IMG/VR virus record: IMGVR_UViG_3300030117_005017
Coordinates: 1-21,623 of that record
Origin: a virus
Length of the DNA: 21,623 nucleotides
Reading direction: 5' to 3' (one strand)
A program made the translations under genes and the position numbers. Within the stretch, counting starts at the first letter, position 1; each line of letters opens with the position of its first letter. The notes beneath the pieces were generated by a model. The model saw only the letters and a program-made list of their open reading frames with translations. It was not told where the DNA came from and searched no databases. Of the stretch, positions 7,522-16,337 are shown piece by piece.

Positions 7522-8869
7522 AAATTTTAATCAATTTGGCCCGACATTCCAATCAAAAATAATATCATCTTTACTATCAGACAATAAATTTATACAAACT
7601 ATCAGTGACATACTTGAACCAAAATATTTTGATTCAGATGCTAATAAATGGTTATCCTCAGAAATTAGTAAATACTTCAATGAGTTTAGGAAGGCACCTA
7701 CCTTAGAAGTATTAAAGATAAAGATTACTCAGATGGATGATGAGATTCTAAAAGTATCTGTCATAGAAAATCTTAAAGAGGCTTGGAGAAGCGTTGAGGC
7801 TACCGATTTAGAATTTGTAAAGCAGGAGACATTAGACTTTTGTAAGAATCAGGTGTTAAAAGGTGCTATCGTAGAAGCTGTAGACTTACTAGAACAGAAG
7901 AAATATGATGAGATAAAAACTATAGTTGACGCTGCTATGAAAGCTGGTAGTGAAAGAGACTTAGGACATGACTATATAATATCTCTAAACGATAGACTTA
8001 CAGAATCAGTAAGAGAAACTTTACCAACACCTTGGGATGCAGTAACGGGTGTTATGGATGGTGGACTTGGTGGTGGAGAGTTAGGTGTTTTGGTTGCACC
8101 TGCTGGTATTGGTAAGACTTGGTGTTTACAATCTTTGGGTGCTCACTTAGTTAAAGAGGGCAAAACAGTTGTACATTATACTTTAGAGTTAAATGAATCT
8201 TATGTTGGTTTGAGATACGATACAGTATTTAGTGGAACACCAACTGCTAATGTAAAGTTTTATCAGGATGAAGTACAGAAGGTGATTGATGGATTGAAAG
8301 GTAAATTGATAATCAAATACTACCCAACTCGTTCTGCTACTGTAAACACACTAGCAGCTCATCTAAAACAAATGGAGATTCAGGAAATTAAACCTGACGC
8401 TGTGATAGTGGATTATGCTGATATTTTGAAACCTACAACTTTTTATAAAGAGAAAAGGCACGCTACTGGTGAGACTTATGAAAATCTTCGTGGTATGGCT
8501 GGTGAGTTCGATATTCCGATATGGACTGCTTCACAGGCAAATCGTAGTTCACTCGAAGAGGATGTGATTGATGCTACTAAAGTTTCAGAAGACTACTCAA
8601 AAGTTATGACAGCAGATTTTGTAATGTCAGTTAGTCGTAAGGTTGAAGATAAGATTGCTAATACAGGTAGGTTCCATGTAATCAAAAATAGGTTTGGAGT
8701 TGATGGTATAACATTTCCAGCAAACATAAACACAAATACAGGTTTGATTCAAGTGCACGAAGCATCTACTGTTGCTGGAAAACAAACACAAGGTAAAATG
8801 GATAATTCGGAAGAATATCTACGCAAAACTTTATCTCAAAAATATAAAGATATGGAAGGTTTTGAGTAA
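7511..8869 (+). CDS. Replicative DNA helicase, gp41/DnaB family
   Basis: This hexameric 5'-3' helicase unwinds the fork. The first 150 residues form the helical N-terminal domain, starting NQFGPTFQSKIISSLLSD. The RecA-like motor follows the linker at about 155-175. Walker A is APAGIGKT at 196-203, the conserved TLE(L) segment is HYTLELNES (222-230), and Walker B is AVIVDYADIL (297-306) with Asp301. TASQANR around 342-348 matches the DnaB H3 glutamine region. Length (452 aa) fits T4 gp41. The start overlaps the 59-residue gene by 11 bases. No primase gene is visible in the window, and the protein has no TOPRIM or zinc domain, so it is not a fused primase-helicase. Confidence 0.95.
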   Translation: MVSENFNQFGPTFQSKIISSLLSDNKFIQTISDILEPKYFDSDANKWLSSEISKYFNEFRKAPTLEVLKIKITQMDDEILKVSVIENLKEAWRSVEATDLEFVKQETLDFCKNQVLKGAIVEAVDLLEQKKYDEIKTIVDAAMKAGSERDLGHDYIISLNDRLTESVRETLPTPWDAVTGVMDGGLGGGELGVLVAPAGIGKTWCLQSLGAHLVKEGKTVVHYTLELNESYVGLRYDTVFSGTPTANVKFYQDEVQKVIDGLKGKLIIKYYPTRSATVNTLAAHLKQMEIQEIKPDAVIVDYADILKPTTFYKEKRHATGETYENLRGMAGEFDIPIWTASQANRSSLEEDVIDATKVSEDYSKVMTADFVMSVSRKVEDKIANTGRFHVIKNRFGVDGITFPANINTNTGLIQVHEASTVAGKQTQGKMDNSEEYLRKTLSQKYKDMEGFE

Positions 8870-8898
8870 ATAAGAATGTGTATATATTATATTTAATA
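8862..8898 (+). promoter_or_regulatory. Possible weak promoter for the RNR gene
   Basis: TTG at 8862-8864 is followed after 20 bases by TATTATAT at 8885-8892, the same spacing as the better candidates. The stretch is nearly pure A/T, so the match is weak. AAGGAG at 8905-8910 is a clear ribosome site five bases before the RNR ATG. Confidence 0.25.
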
Positions 8899-8915
8899 TT
8901 GTATAAGGAGTTACT

Positions 8916-10925
8916 ATGGAAAAGTTTACATTATCAGAAAATTTTATAAGCAAATATAAAAGGAAAAAGGCTCCTTTTGGTTTTAATGGATTAGGTGAAT
9001 TGGTTTATATGAGAACCTATTCTCGAATCAAAGAAGATGGTAAAAACGAAAGATGGTGGGAGACAGTACAGAGAGTTGTAGAAGGTACTTACAACATGCA
9101 AAAGAATTGGATTGAATCACATCAATTAGGGTGGAATCCGTGGCAAGCTCAGAAGAGTGCTCAAGATATGTATGAGCGAATTTTTACAATGAAGTTTTTG
9201 CCTCCTGGTCGCGGTCTGTGGGCGATGGGAACGCCTATCACAGAGAAAAAGGGATTATACGCCGCCCTAAACAATTGTGCTTTTGTATCTACAAAAACAC
9301 TCAAAGAAGACTACGCAAAACCATTCTGTTTCCTTATGGATGCCAGTATGTTAGGTGTCGGTGTGGGGTTTGATACAAAAGGTGCTGGTGAAATAGTAAT
9401 TAAAGGTATTGACAAAAGTAGAGATGAACAGACTTACAAAATACCTGATACACGTGAGGGTTGGGTGGAGTCTTTGAAACTTCTTTTAGAGAGTTACTTT
9501 CATGGTCAGGCACCGATGGAGTTTGACTATACAAAGATACGGCCTGCAGGTGAACCCATAAGTGGTTTTGGTGGTGTTTCAAGTGGTCACGAACCACTAA
9601 TGGAAGTGCACGAAGACATCAGAAAGGTATTAGAAAAAAATAGTGGAGAACCAATTTCAGTAACAACAATTGTAGACATAATGAATCTAATCGGTAAGTG
9701 TGTTGTTGCAGGTAATGTTAGAAGAACTGCTGAAATAGTTTTTGGCGAACCAGATTCAGAGGAGTATTTGGATTTAAAGAATTATGAAGTTAATCCAGAT
9801 AGAGAACAATTCGGTTGGACATCTAATAACAGTATCTTTGCTGAATTAGGAATGGATTACACCGAAGCTGCAAAAAGAATTGTAGATAATGGAGAGCCTG
9901 GTTTTGCCTGGTTACACAATATGAGAAAATATTCTCGTATGAAGAATGGTGGAGACAACAAAGACCATAGGGTTATGGGGGGTAATCCCTGTTTGGAACA
10001 ATCTTTAGAGAGTTATGAGTTATGTTGTTTAGTAGAAACATTTCCTGATAATCACATAGACTTTGAAGATTATGCGAGAACTCTAAAGTATGCTTATCTT
10101 TACGCTAAAACAGTTACATTAGGAAGAACTCATTGGAGTGATACCAATAGAGTTATGTTAAGAAACAGAAGAATCGGTTGTTCTGTAAGTGGTGTTGCAC
10201 AATTTATTACACATAGAGGAATTAATTCGTTAAAGGAGTGGTTAAATGATGGATATGATGTCATTCAAGAATGGGATGATGTATACTCTGATTGGTTTGC
10301 TGTACCAAAGTCAATTAAAACTACATCTGTTAAACCTAGCGGTACAGTATCGCTTTTGGCTGGAGCGACTCCTGGTCTTCACTATCCTGAAAGTCGGTTT
10401 TATATTAGACGGATAAGATTATCAAAACATTCAGAATTATTAGAACCGTTAAAAAAAGCTGGATATAAATTAGAACCAGCATTCGGTTCTGAGGAAACAA
10501 CAATGGTTGTAGAAATACCCGTTGATGTTGGCGAGGGAATTAAAACAGCAGCTGAACTTTCGATTTGGGAACAATTCAGTCTAGCTGCTTTTCTTCAACG
10601 ACATTGGGCAGACAATCAAGTAAGTTGCACGGTTACATTCAATCCAGAAACAGAAGCAAATCAGATTGCTCCGTGTTTGAATTACTATCAGTATCACTTG
10701 AAGGGTATCAGTTTATTACCAAGACATGATTATGGTGCTTATAAGCAAATGCCATATGAATCTATTGATGAAAAGGAATATAATAAACAAATAAAAAAAC
10801 TCAGTAAATTATCATTCGGTGTTATCAAGAATGAAGAAGCGGATATAGATAAGTTTTGTAACAATGATTCTTGTGAAGTGCCATCGTTGTCAGGCGATAA
10901 CGATGACCAAGAATATGCCAACTAA
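8916..10925 (+). CDS. nrdJ: Adenosylcobalamin-dependent (class II) ribonucleotide reductase, monomeric
   Basis: This enzyme reduces ribonucleotides to deoxyribonucleotides, using coenzyme B12 to generate a thiyl radical, so it needs no oxygen and no separate radical subunit. At 669 residues it resembles the monomeric triphosphate reductase of Lactobacillus leichmannii. It has FLPPGRGLWAMGT (94-106) and the redox cysteine in LNNCAF (Cys121). The active-site block is NPCLEQ with Cys359 and Glu361, with Cys370/371 in YELCCLVETFP. KPSGTVSLLAGATPG forms the phosphate-binding region. The C-terminal redox pair is CNNDSC (648 and 653). All expected catalytic residues are present. No small-subunit gene is nearby. 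It lies between the helicase and the TonB-dependent receptor. Confidence 0.94.
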   Translation: MEKFTLSENFISKYKRKKAPFGFNGLGELVYMRTYSRIKEDGKNERWWETVQRVVEGTYNMQKNWIESHQLGWNPWQAQKSAQDMYERIFTMKFLPPGRGLWAMGTPITEKKGLYAALNNCAFVSTKTLKEDYAKPFCFLMDASMLGVGVGFDTKGAGEIVIKGIDKSRDEQTYKIPDTREGWVESLKLLLESYFHGQAPMEFDYTKIRPAGEPISGFGGVSSGHEPLMEVHEDIRKVLEKNSGEPISVTTIVDIMNLIGKCVVAGNVRRTAEIVFGEPDSEEYLDLKNYEVNPDREQFGWTSNNSIFAELGMDYTEAAKRIVDNGEPGFAWLHNMRKYSRMKNGGDNKDHRVMGGNPCLEQSLESYELCCLVETFPDNHIDFEDYARTLKYAYLYAKTVTLGRTHWSDTNRVMLRNRRIGCSVSGVAQFITHRGINSLKEWLNDGYDVIQEWDDVYSDWFAVPKSIKTTSVKPSGTVSLLAGATPGLHYPESRFYIRRIRLSKHSELLEPLKKAGYKLEPAFGSEETTMVVEIPVDVGEGIKTAAELSIWEQFSLAAFLQRHWADNQVSCTVTFNPETEANQIAPCLNYYQYHLKGISLLPRHDYGAYKQMPYESIDEKEYNKQIKKLSKLSFGVIKNEEADIDKFCNNDSCEVPSLSGDNDDQEYAN

Positions 10926-11022
10926 ATTTCACATACAAATGCGGACAGGCAGATGGCACACCTGTAAAAAAATGTGTCTTTCGTTAATGAATAAGCAAGG
11001 AGATGATTATGAATTATCGTAA
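10903..11022 (+). CDS. Possible short ORF, 39 aa, overlapping RNR and receptor ends
   Basis: This open frame runs from ATG 10903 (or ATG 10915, 35 aa) out of the RNR 3' end, across the intergenic region, and stops after the receptor start. From ATG 10915 the product begins MPTKFHIQMRTGRWHTCKKM and ends QGDDYELS. The composition looks protein-like rather than random, and it fills the only gap between two large genes. However, no good ribosome site precedes either ATG. It may be a remnant of a small phage gene interrupted where the receptor gene begins. Real, remnant or chance are all possible. Confidence 0.3.
   Translation: MTKNMPTKFHIQMRTGRWHTCKKMCLSLMNKQGDDYELS
10998..11002 (+). promoter_or_regulatory. 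Ribosome binding site deciding the receptor start
   Basis: AGGAG ends immediately before ATG 11003, too close for initiation there, and lies six bases before ATG 11009. This makes ATG 11009 the likely start and gives a clean signal peptide beginning MNYRNLIVSF. Confidence 0.8.
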
Positions 11023-13735
11023 TCTAATAGTGTCATTTATGATGACAACAGGATTGTTCGCGCAGTCTATTGTTGGAATCGTACATGGACTAAAACCACT
11101 TGAAGGAGCTAATATTGTCGTTGAAGGAACAGAACTTGGTTCGGTTTCTAATGACGAAGGTATGTATACCATATCTGATGTTTCACTTGGAACATATGAT
11201 ATAACTGCTTCTTTTATTGGTTACTCTTCAGTGACTAAATCTTTGGTTGTTGGAGAGGGTGACAATGTAGTTGACTTTCATTTGGAAGTTGACGCGGTTG
11301 TATTGTCAGCGCTTGAAGTTCTCGCTTCTCGTGCGGATAAAACAACACCTGTGGCTTACACAACTGTAGATAAAGCTGAAATGGAAGTTCGTCTTGGTTC
11401 ACAAGACATTCCAATGATTCTTAATACTACACCAAGTGTATATGCCACTCAACAAGGTGGTGGTGCGGGTGATGCCCGTATCAATGTTCGAGGTTTTAAC
11501 CAAAGAAATGTTGCTGTTATGATTAATGGTGTTCCCCAAAATGATATGGAGAACGGATGGGTTTATTGGTCTAATTGGGATGGTGTTGGTGATGCCACAT
11601 CTTCCATTCAGATGCAAAGAGGTCTATCAGCTGTTAATCTTGCTACACCTTCTATTGGTGGAACTATGAACATCATCACAGACCCTGCTGCTCTTGAAAA
11701 GGGTGGTAAGTTCAAACAAGAGATTGGTGTTAGTGGTTTCTTAAAATCAACACTAAACTATAATTCAGGTCTAATCAAAGATAAACTAGCGCTTAGTGGA
11801 ACAATAGTTCGTAAGACTGGTGATGGTTTAATCGATGGAACTTGGACAGATGCTTGGGCATATTACTTCGGTGGTTCTTATGCAGTTTCGGATGACCAAC
11901 GATTTGAGTTATATGCTATAGGCGCACCACAGCGACATGGACAGAACCTATATAAACAGAATATTGCAACTTATTCACAAGAGCTTGCAGGAAGTATCGA
12001 TGGGTATGATGATTCCGCTTATGTTGCTGGTAATAAGTTTGAACATGAAGCTGGTAGGTTCTTTAATCAAAATTGGGCACCCGTGGATGAATCATACACA
12101 GGTAAACAGTATTGGTATATGTATGGTGCAAACATTGTGGATAGGTATAGTCCTACTCTTTTGAACGAAAGAGAGAACTTCTTTCACAAACCACTTGTAA
12201 ACCTTAACCATTTTTACGATATCAATGAAGATTTAAGATTATCATCTGTTCTTTATTGGTCAGGCGGTTCGGGTGGTGGAACTGGCACTTATGGAAGTGT
12301 AAAAAGACAACCTGCCATCGAAGGTAATCAATGGTGGGCAAGTTCACCTTGGAGATGGGATTGGAATGCCGAGATTGCTGAGAACTCTGCTAACATAGAT
12401 TCTGCTTGGTCAGAAACAGAAAATCGTTCAACAGGTATTCTTCGTAACTCAATCAACAGACAAAACACTTATGGTTTGATTTCTAAATTAAACTATGATG
12501 TTTCAGATGAACTTGAGGTTCAAGTAGGATTGGATTGGAGAACTGCTGGTATTGAACACGCTCGTGAGGTTCGTGATTTACTTGGTGGAGACTATTATGT
12601 AGACTACGCTGATGACAATGCACCTGATGGTAAGAAAGTTGGGTTGGGTGACATAATCGCTTATCACAATGAAACAACAGTAGATTGGATTGGTACATTT
12701 GCTCAAGGTAAATACACAACTGATAAATTCAATGTTTATGGTATGGGTGGATTGTCAACAATAAAATATACCTATCATGACCACTTTGCAGTTGATGCTG
12801 ATGTAGTTGAGGCTAGTCCTATAACTACCTTTCAACTCAAGGGTGGTGTTGTGTATAATCTTGATGACAGATTATCAGCATTTGCTAATATTGGATATGT
12901 TCAGAAACCACCTATTTTAGATAATGTAATTGATTATGATGGAAATGTATCTACAAATCCAGATAATGAGAAGTTTTTATCTAATGAGATTGGTGGGGAA
13001 TACAAAAGTGGTAAGGTTGCTATTAAAGGTAGTTACTATAATACTCAATGGAATGATAGAAACCTTACTAAGTCTGTGACTACAGGTCAAGGTGATTCAG
13101 GTGATACCGATATCATTTACTTAACAGGCGTTAATCAATCACATTCTGGTGTAGAGGTTGAATCTAAGATTGCTCTTCATGAGATGGTAGACTTAGATAT
13201 TGCTGTGAGTGTGGGAGATTGGTATTTCGATGGGGATGCTAATGGTGATTACACAGAGATGGAGTACAATGATGATAATCAAATCATTGGACAAACTTCT
13301 ACTGAATATGAGTATGCTCTAAACAATCTAAAGGTTGGTGACATGCCACAAACTGCTTATGTTGGTGGACTCACATTAAAACCAATCAAAGGATTGAGTT
13401 TACAAGGACTTTACAGATGGTATGATGAACATTATGCTGATTGGAGTCCTGATGCACGTGAGGTTGATGGTGATGCTGACAGAGCACAAGTATGGAAATC
13501 ACCATCCTATGGTAAGTTAGACTTACATCTATCTTACAAACTACCAGAAATTGCTGGTCTTGACTTGACTCTTTCAGGTCATGTCTTTAATGCTCTTGAC
13601 GATATTTATGTTCAAGACGCTGTGGATAACAGTAGGTATAATGGGTATGGTGACAAACTTCACCTAGCTCATAATGCTGAAGTATTCTTGGGTACACCAA
13701 GAAGTTTCAACTTAGGACTTTCTGTTAATTTCTAA
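11009..13735 (+). CDS. TonB-dependent outer-membrane receptor with carboxypeptidase-regulatory-like domain
   Basis: This family imports scarce nutrients across the outer membrane using TonB energy. From ATG 11009 the protein is 908 residues. The signal peptide is MNYRNLIVSFMMTTGLFA with cleavage near 18-19. A carboxypeptidase-regulatory-like beta domain (about 21-93) has LEGANIVVEGTELGSVSNDE and GMYTISDV. The likely TonB-box/linker is around LEVLASRAD (102-110). The plug (about 115-225) contains INVRGFNQRNVAVMINGVP and GGTMNIIT. A large beta barrel follows, ending LGLSVNF with the terminal Phe needed for outer-membrane assembly. The plug wording is that of Bacteroidota-type receptors. There is no frameshift or truncation. 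No SusD, TonB, ExbB or ExbD gene is present, so it would rely on host TonB. Substrate is unknown. This is a bacterial gene inside a phage replication region. Use of both CGT and AGA arginine codons does not look foreign. Confidence 0.95.
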   Translation: MNYRNLIVSFMMTTGLFAQSIVGIVHGLKPLEGANIVVEGTELGSVSNDEGMYTISDVSLGTYDITASFIGYSSVTKSLVVGEGDNVVDFHLEVDAVVLSALEVLASRADKTTPVAYTTVDKAEMEVRLGSQDIPMILNTTPSVYATQQGGGAGDARINVRGFNQRNVAVMINGVPQNDMENGWVYWSNWDGVGDATSSIQMQRGLSAVNLATPSIGGTMNIITDPAALEKGGKFKQEIGVSGFLKSTLNYNSGLIKDKLALSGTIVRKTGDGLIDGTWTDAWAYYFGGSYAVSDDQRFELYAIGAPQRHGQNLYKQNIATYSQELAGSIDGYDDSAYVAGNKFEHEAGRFFNQNWAPVDESYTGKQYWYMYGANIVDRYSPTLLNERENFFHKPLVNLNHFYDINEDLRLSSVLYWSGGSGGGTGTYGSVKRQPAIEGNQWWASSPWRWDWNAEIAENSANIDSAWSETENRSTGILRNSINRQNTYGLISKLNYDVSDELEVQVGLDWRTAGIEHAREVRDLLGGDYYVDYADDNAPDGKKVGLGDIIAYHNETTVDWIGTFAQGKYTTDKFNVYGMGGLSTIKYTYHDHFAVDADVVEASPITTFQLKGGVVYNLDDRLSAFANIGYVQKPPILDNVIDYDGNVSTNPDNEKFLSNEIGGEYKSGKVAIKGSYYNTQWNDRNLTKSVTTGQGDSGDTDIIYLTGVNQSHSGVEVESKIALHEMVDLDIAVSVGDWYFDGDANGDYTEMEYNDDNQIIGQTSTEYEYALNNLKVGDMPQTAYVGGLTLKPIKGLSLQGLYRWYDEHYADWSPDAREVDGDADRAQVWKSPSYGKLDLHLSYKLPEIAGLDLTLSGHVFNALDDIYVQDAVDNSRYNGYGDKLHLAHNAEVFLGTPRSFNLGLSVNF

Positions 13736-13748
13736 AATGGTAAATTTA

Positions 13749-13771
13749 GGGGGGATTTTTCCCCCCTTTTT
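13749..13771 (+). terminator. Strong intrinsic terminator after the receptor gene
   Basis: GGGGGG (13749-13754), a six-base ATTTTT loop, CCCCCC (13761-13766) and TTTTT form a perfect G/C stem with a T tract, 13 bases after the receptor stop. It is the only such structure I see in the window. It would isolate the receptor transcript from the polymerase operon, which has its own promoter a few bases downstream. Confidence 0.93.
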
Positions 13772-13776
13772 ATCAA

Positions 13777-13817
13777 AAAAAAGCTTGACTTTATCAGGTT
13801 TTATTCGTAGCTTTAAT
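13777..13817 (+). promoter_or_regulatory. Promoter-like element, copy A, upstream of gp43
   Basis: AAAAAAGCTTGACTTT (13777-13792), 11 variable bases and TTCGTAGCTTT (13804-13814) are shared exactly, with the same spacing, by copy B at 20096. TTG at 13785 is separated by 20 bases from TAGCTTTA at 13808, like the -33 TTG / -7 TAnnTTTG promoter of Bacteroidota. AAAGCT and AGCTTT form a dyad with a 23-base centre. It sits directly after the terminator and before the polymerase gene, as expected for a promoter. The ribosome site AGGGG (13827-13831) is 13 bases from the polymerase ATG, which is rather long. Confidence 0.7.
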
Positions 13818-13844
13818 AAATCAAATAGGGGATTTTATATCTAA

Positions 13845-16337
13845 ATGTATCAGAATATTTACTTTGATATGAAAACGCGAAAAGTTCATATTTGGGATGA
13901 TGATAAAGGTTATTATGTTATTCCATATAAGAAGTACGCATATGTAAAAGATAGAAACGGCTCTCATGTTTCTCTCTATGGTGATAAACTTAGAAAGGTA
14001 TTTAAGTTCGATGCCGACACACCAAACTTATTTGAATCCGATGTGCCACCTGAAACACGTGTATTGGTAGACCAATATGGAGATTCAGAGGAGCTATCTA
14101 ATAATCACAATATAATGATGATTGACATTGAGGTAGAAGTAACAGAGGGATTCCCAATGCCAGAGGATGCTAACAATAAGATTACTTCTATTGCTACATA
14201 CGACTCTGTTAGTGATACTTATTACGCTTTTGTGTTGGATGATAAAGATAGACTAACACTAAAATCAAAAGATAATGTAATAGTAGAGAAATTTAATACA
14301 GAGTATGAACTTTTACAAAAATTTATGGTGGAGTATCTGAAATGGAAACCAACCATCATTACAGGTTGGAACATAGATACATTTGATATGCCATATCTAT
14401 ACAACAGAATGTGTAAGGTGGTTGGTAAAAATGTTGCTGATATGATTTCACCAATTCAGACAGCTCAATGGAACAAACATAGAAAGAGATATATGTTTGC
14501 CGGTGTCAGTTGTTTAGATTACTATGCTTTATACAGATTGTTTACTTACACTCAATTATCATCTTACAGATTGGATGCCGTTGCAGAAAAAGAGTTAGGT
14601 GAAAACAAAATAGAGTATGATGGAACACTTAATGATTTATATGAAAATGATATAAATAAGTTTGTCGAATATAACATACATGATGTCAGACTTGTGAAAA
14701 GATTGCATGACAAATTAGATTTTATTGATATGGCTAGAGGTGTATGTCACGTAGGTCATGTTCCTTATGAAGATGTTTACTTCTCATCTCGTTACTTAGA
14801 AGGGGCTATATTGGTTTACCTAAAAAACTTAGGTGTTGTTGCTCCTAACAAGCCACCAAGAGTTGAGAAAAAAGATGACGATAAATTTGCTGGTGCTTAT
14901 GTACAACCACCACAAAGAGGTAAACATGATTGGGTGTTTGACTTAGATATTACCTCTATGTATCCATCAGTAATTATGTCTTTAAATATATCACCAGAAA
15001 CAAAAATTGGAAAACTTTCAGGTTGGGATGCTGAGGAGTTCTTGAAGGGCACGCCAAAAACTTATACCCTCATATCCAATGGTGTAGAAAAAGGAAAACT
15101 TACAGAAAAAGAGTTGAAAGATTTCTTTAACAAAAATAAGGTTTCAGTATCTTCCAATGGTGTATTATATCGTAGTGATAAAAAAGGTTTGATTCCTGCA
15201 TTGTTGGAGAAATGGTTTGATACTCGTGTGGAGTATAGAAAGTTAATGAAGAAGTTTGGTGATGCTGGTAATAACGAAAAGTATACATATTTCAAAAGTC
15301 GCCAGTTGATTCAAAAAGTTGTTCTAAACTCATTGTATGGTGTATTAGGTTTGCCAGTATTTAGATTCTATGATTTAGATAATGCTGAGGCTACCACACT
15401 AACAGGTCAGGAACTAATAAAATTTACTAAAAAGATTGGTAACTATTTTTACAACAATGCTTTGAATACTGATGAGGACTACTGTATTTACATCGATACA
15501 GATTCCGTATTTTATTCAGCACTACCATTGGTGCAAAAAAGATTTCCAAATAAAAAATTCACAGAAACACAGATGAGTAAGGTTATTTTGGATGTAGCTG
15601 ATGAAATGCAAACATATCTAAATAAGTCATACGACTACTTTGCTAGTAAGTTTCTAAACTTAGACAAACATAGGTTTGAGATAAAGCAGGAATTGATTGC
15701 TAAGAGTGGTTTATTTATTGTGAAAAAACGATATGGTATGAAGATTATCAATGACAATGGAGTAAAGGTAAACAAACTGCATGTAAAGGGTTTGGACTTA
15801 GTTCGTAGTAATTTTCCAAAGGCTATGGGTGAACTACTAAAGAGTGTTTTAGAAGATATACTGGCTAATGTACCAAAGGATAAGATAGACGAAAGGATAA
15901 TAAACTTTAAGGAGTCTATGAAATTAGTAGACTTTGATAGGATAGCTATGCCGACAGGTGTAAAAAATATGAAAAAATATAGTTCTGGTAAAAATGGTCA
16001 CTTTACTCAGTTTGCCAAAGGTGCTCCAGCACATGTTAAAGCAGCACTAACTTACAATGACTTATTGGAACACTTTGGTGTTGATGGTAAGTATGAAAAG
16101 ATAAGTAATTCCGAAAAGATAAAATGGGTTTATTTAAGACAAAATGAGTTTGGATTAGATTCTTGTGGTTACAAAGGTTATGAAGACCCACCTGAGGTAA
16201 TTAATTTTATAAAACAATACATAGACCACAAAAAGATGTATGCTCAAATGTTAGAGAAGAAGATAATGATGTTTTATGAATCTTTGAAATGGAATGAGCC
16301 TGTGAATAAAAAAACATCTATGGAAAGATTTTTTTGA
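13845..16337 (+). CDS. Family B replicative DNA polymerase, gp43-like
   Basis: This is the replicative polymerase with proofreading. The 830 residues carry intact 3'-5' exonuclease motifs: Exo I MIDIE (Asp94, Glu96), Exo II GWNIDTFD (174-181), Exo III YNIHD (276-280). The polymerase motifs are also intact: motif A LDITSMYPS (367-374), motif B KVVLNSLYG (491-499) and motif C YIDTDS (549-554). The thumb region extends to the C-terminus, which ends TSMERFF. That short hydrophobic/aromatic tail resembles the clamp-binding C-terminal peptide of T4 gp43 and PIP-type motifs (inference). The N-terminal MYQNIYFDMKTRKVHIWDD supports the ATG chosen despite the distant ribosome site. It is the first gene after promoter copy A. 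Confidence 0.97.
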   Translation: MYQNIYFDMKTRKVHIWDDDKGYYVIPYKKYAYVKDRNGSHVSLYGDKLRKVFKFDADTPNLFESDVPPETRVLVDQYGDSEELSNNHNIMMIDIEVEVTEGFPMPEDANNKITSIATYDSVSDTYYAFVLDDKDRLTLKSKDNVIVEKFNTEYELLQKFMVEYLKWKPTIITGWNIDTFDMPYLYNRMCKVVGKNVADMISPIQTAQWNKHRKRYMFAGVSCLDYYALYRLFTYTQLSSYRLDAVAEKELGENKIEYDGTLNDLYENDINKFVEYNIHDVRLVKRLHDKLDFIDMARGVCHVGHVPYEDVYFSSRYLEGAILVYLKNLGVVAPNKPPRVEKKDDDKFAGAYVQPPQRGKHDWVFDLDITSMYPSVIMSLNISPETKIGKLSGWDAEEFLKGTPKTYTLISNGVEKGKLTEKELKDFFNKNKVSVSSNGVLYRSDKKGLIPALLEKWFDTRVEYRKLMKKFGDAGNNEKYTYFKSRQLIQKVVLNSLYGVLGLPVFRFYDLDNAEATTLTGQELIKFTKKIGNYFYNNALNTDEDYCIYIDTDSVFYSALPLVQKRFPNKKFTETQMSKVILDVADEMQTYLNKSYDYFASKFLNLDKHRFEIKQELIAKSGLFIVKKRYGMKIINDNGVKVNKLHVKGLDLVRSNFPKAMGELLKSVLEDILANVPKDKIDERIINFKESMKLVDFDRIAMPTGVKNMKKYSSGKNGHFTQFAKGAPAHVKAALTYNDLLEHFGVDGKYEKISNSEKIKWVYLRQNEFGLDSCGYKGYEDPPEVINFIKQYIDHKKMYAQMLEKKIMMFYESLKWNEPVNKKTSMERFF

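Noticed and set aside
10945-10965. Inverted repeat ACAGG/CCTGT after the RNR gene, considered as a terminator
   Set aside because: Only five base pairs with an 11-base loop, followed by an A run rather than a T run on the + strand.
10926-11008. Cobalamin riboswitch before the receptor gene
   Set aside because: The gap is about 83 bases, far too short for the known cobalamin aptamer, and no B12-box-like sequence was seen.
11009-13735. Receptor as a phage tail or receptor-binding protein
   Set aside because: Signal peptide, plug domain and C-terminal aromatic outer-membrane signal define a TonB-dependent receptor; no tail features are present.
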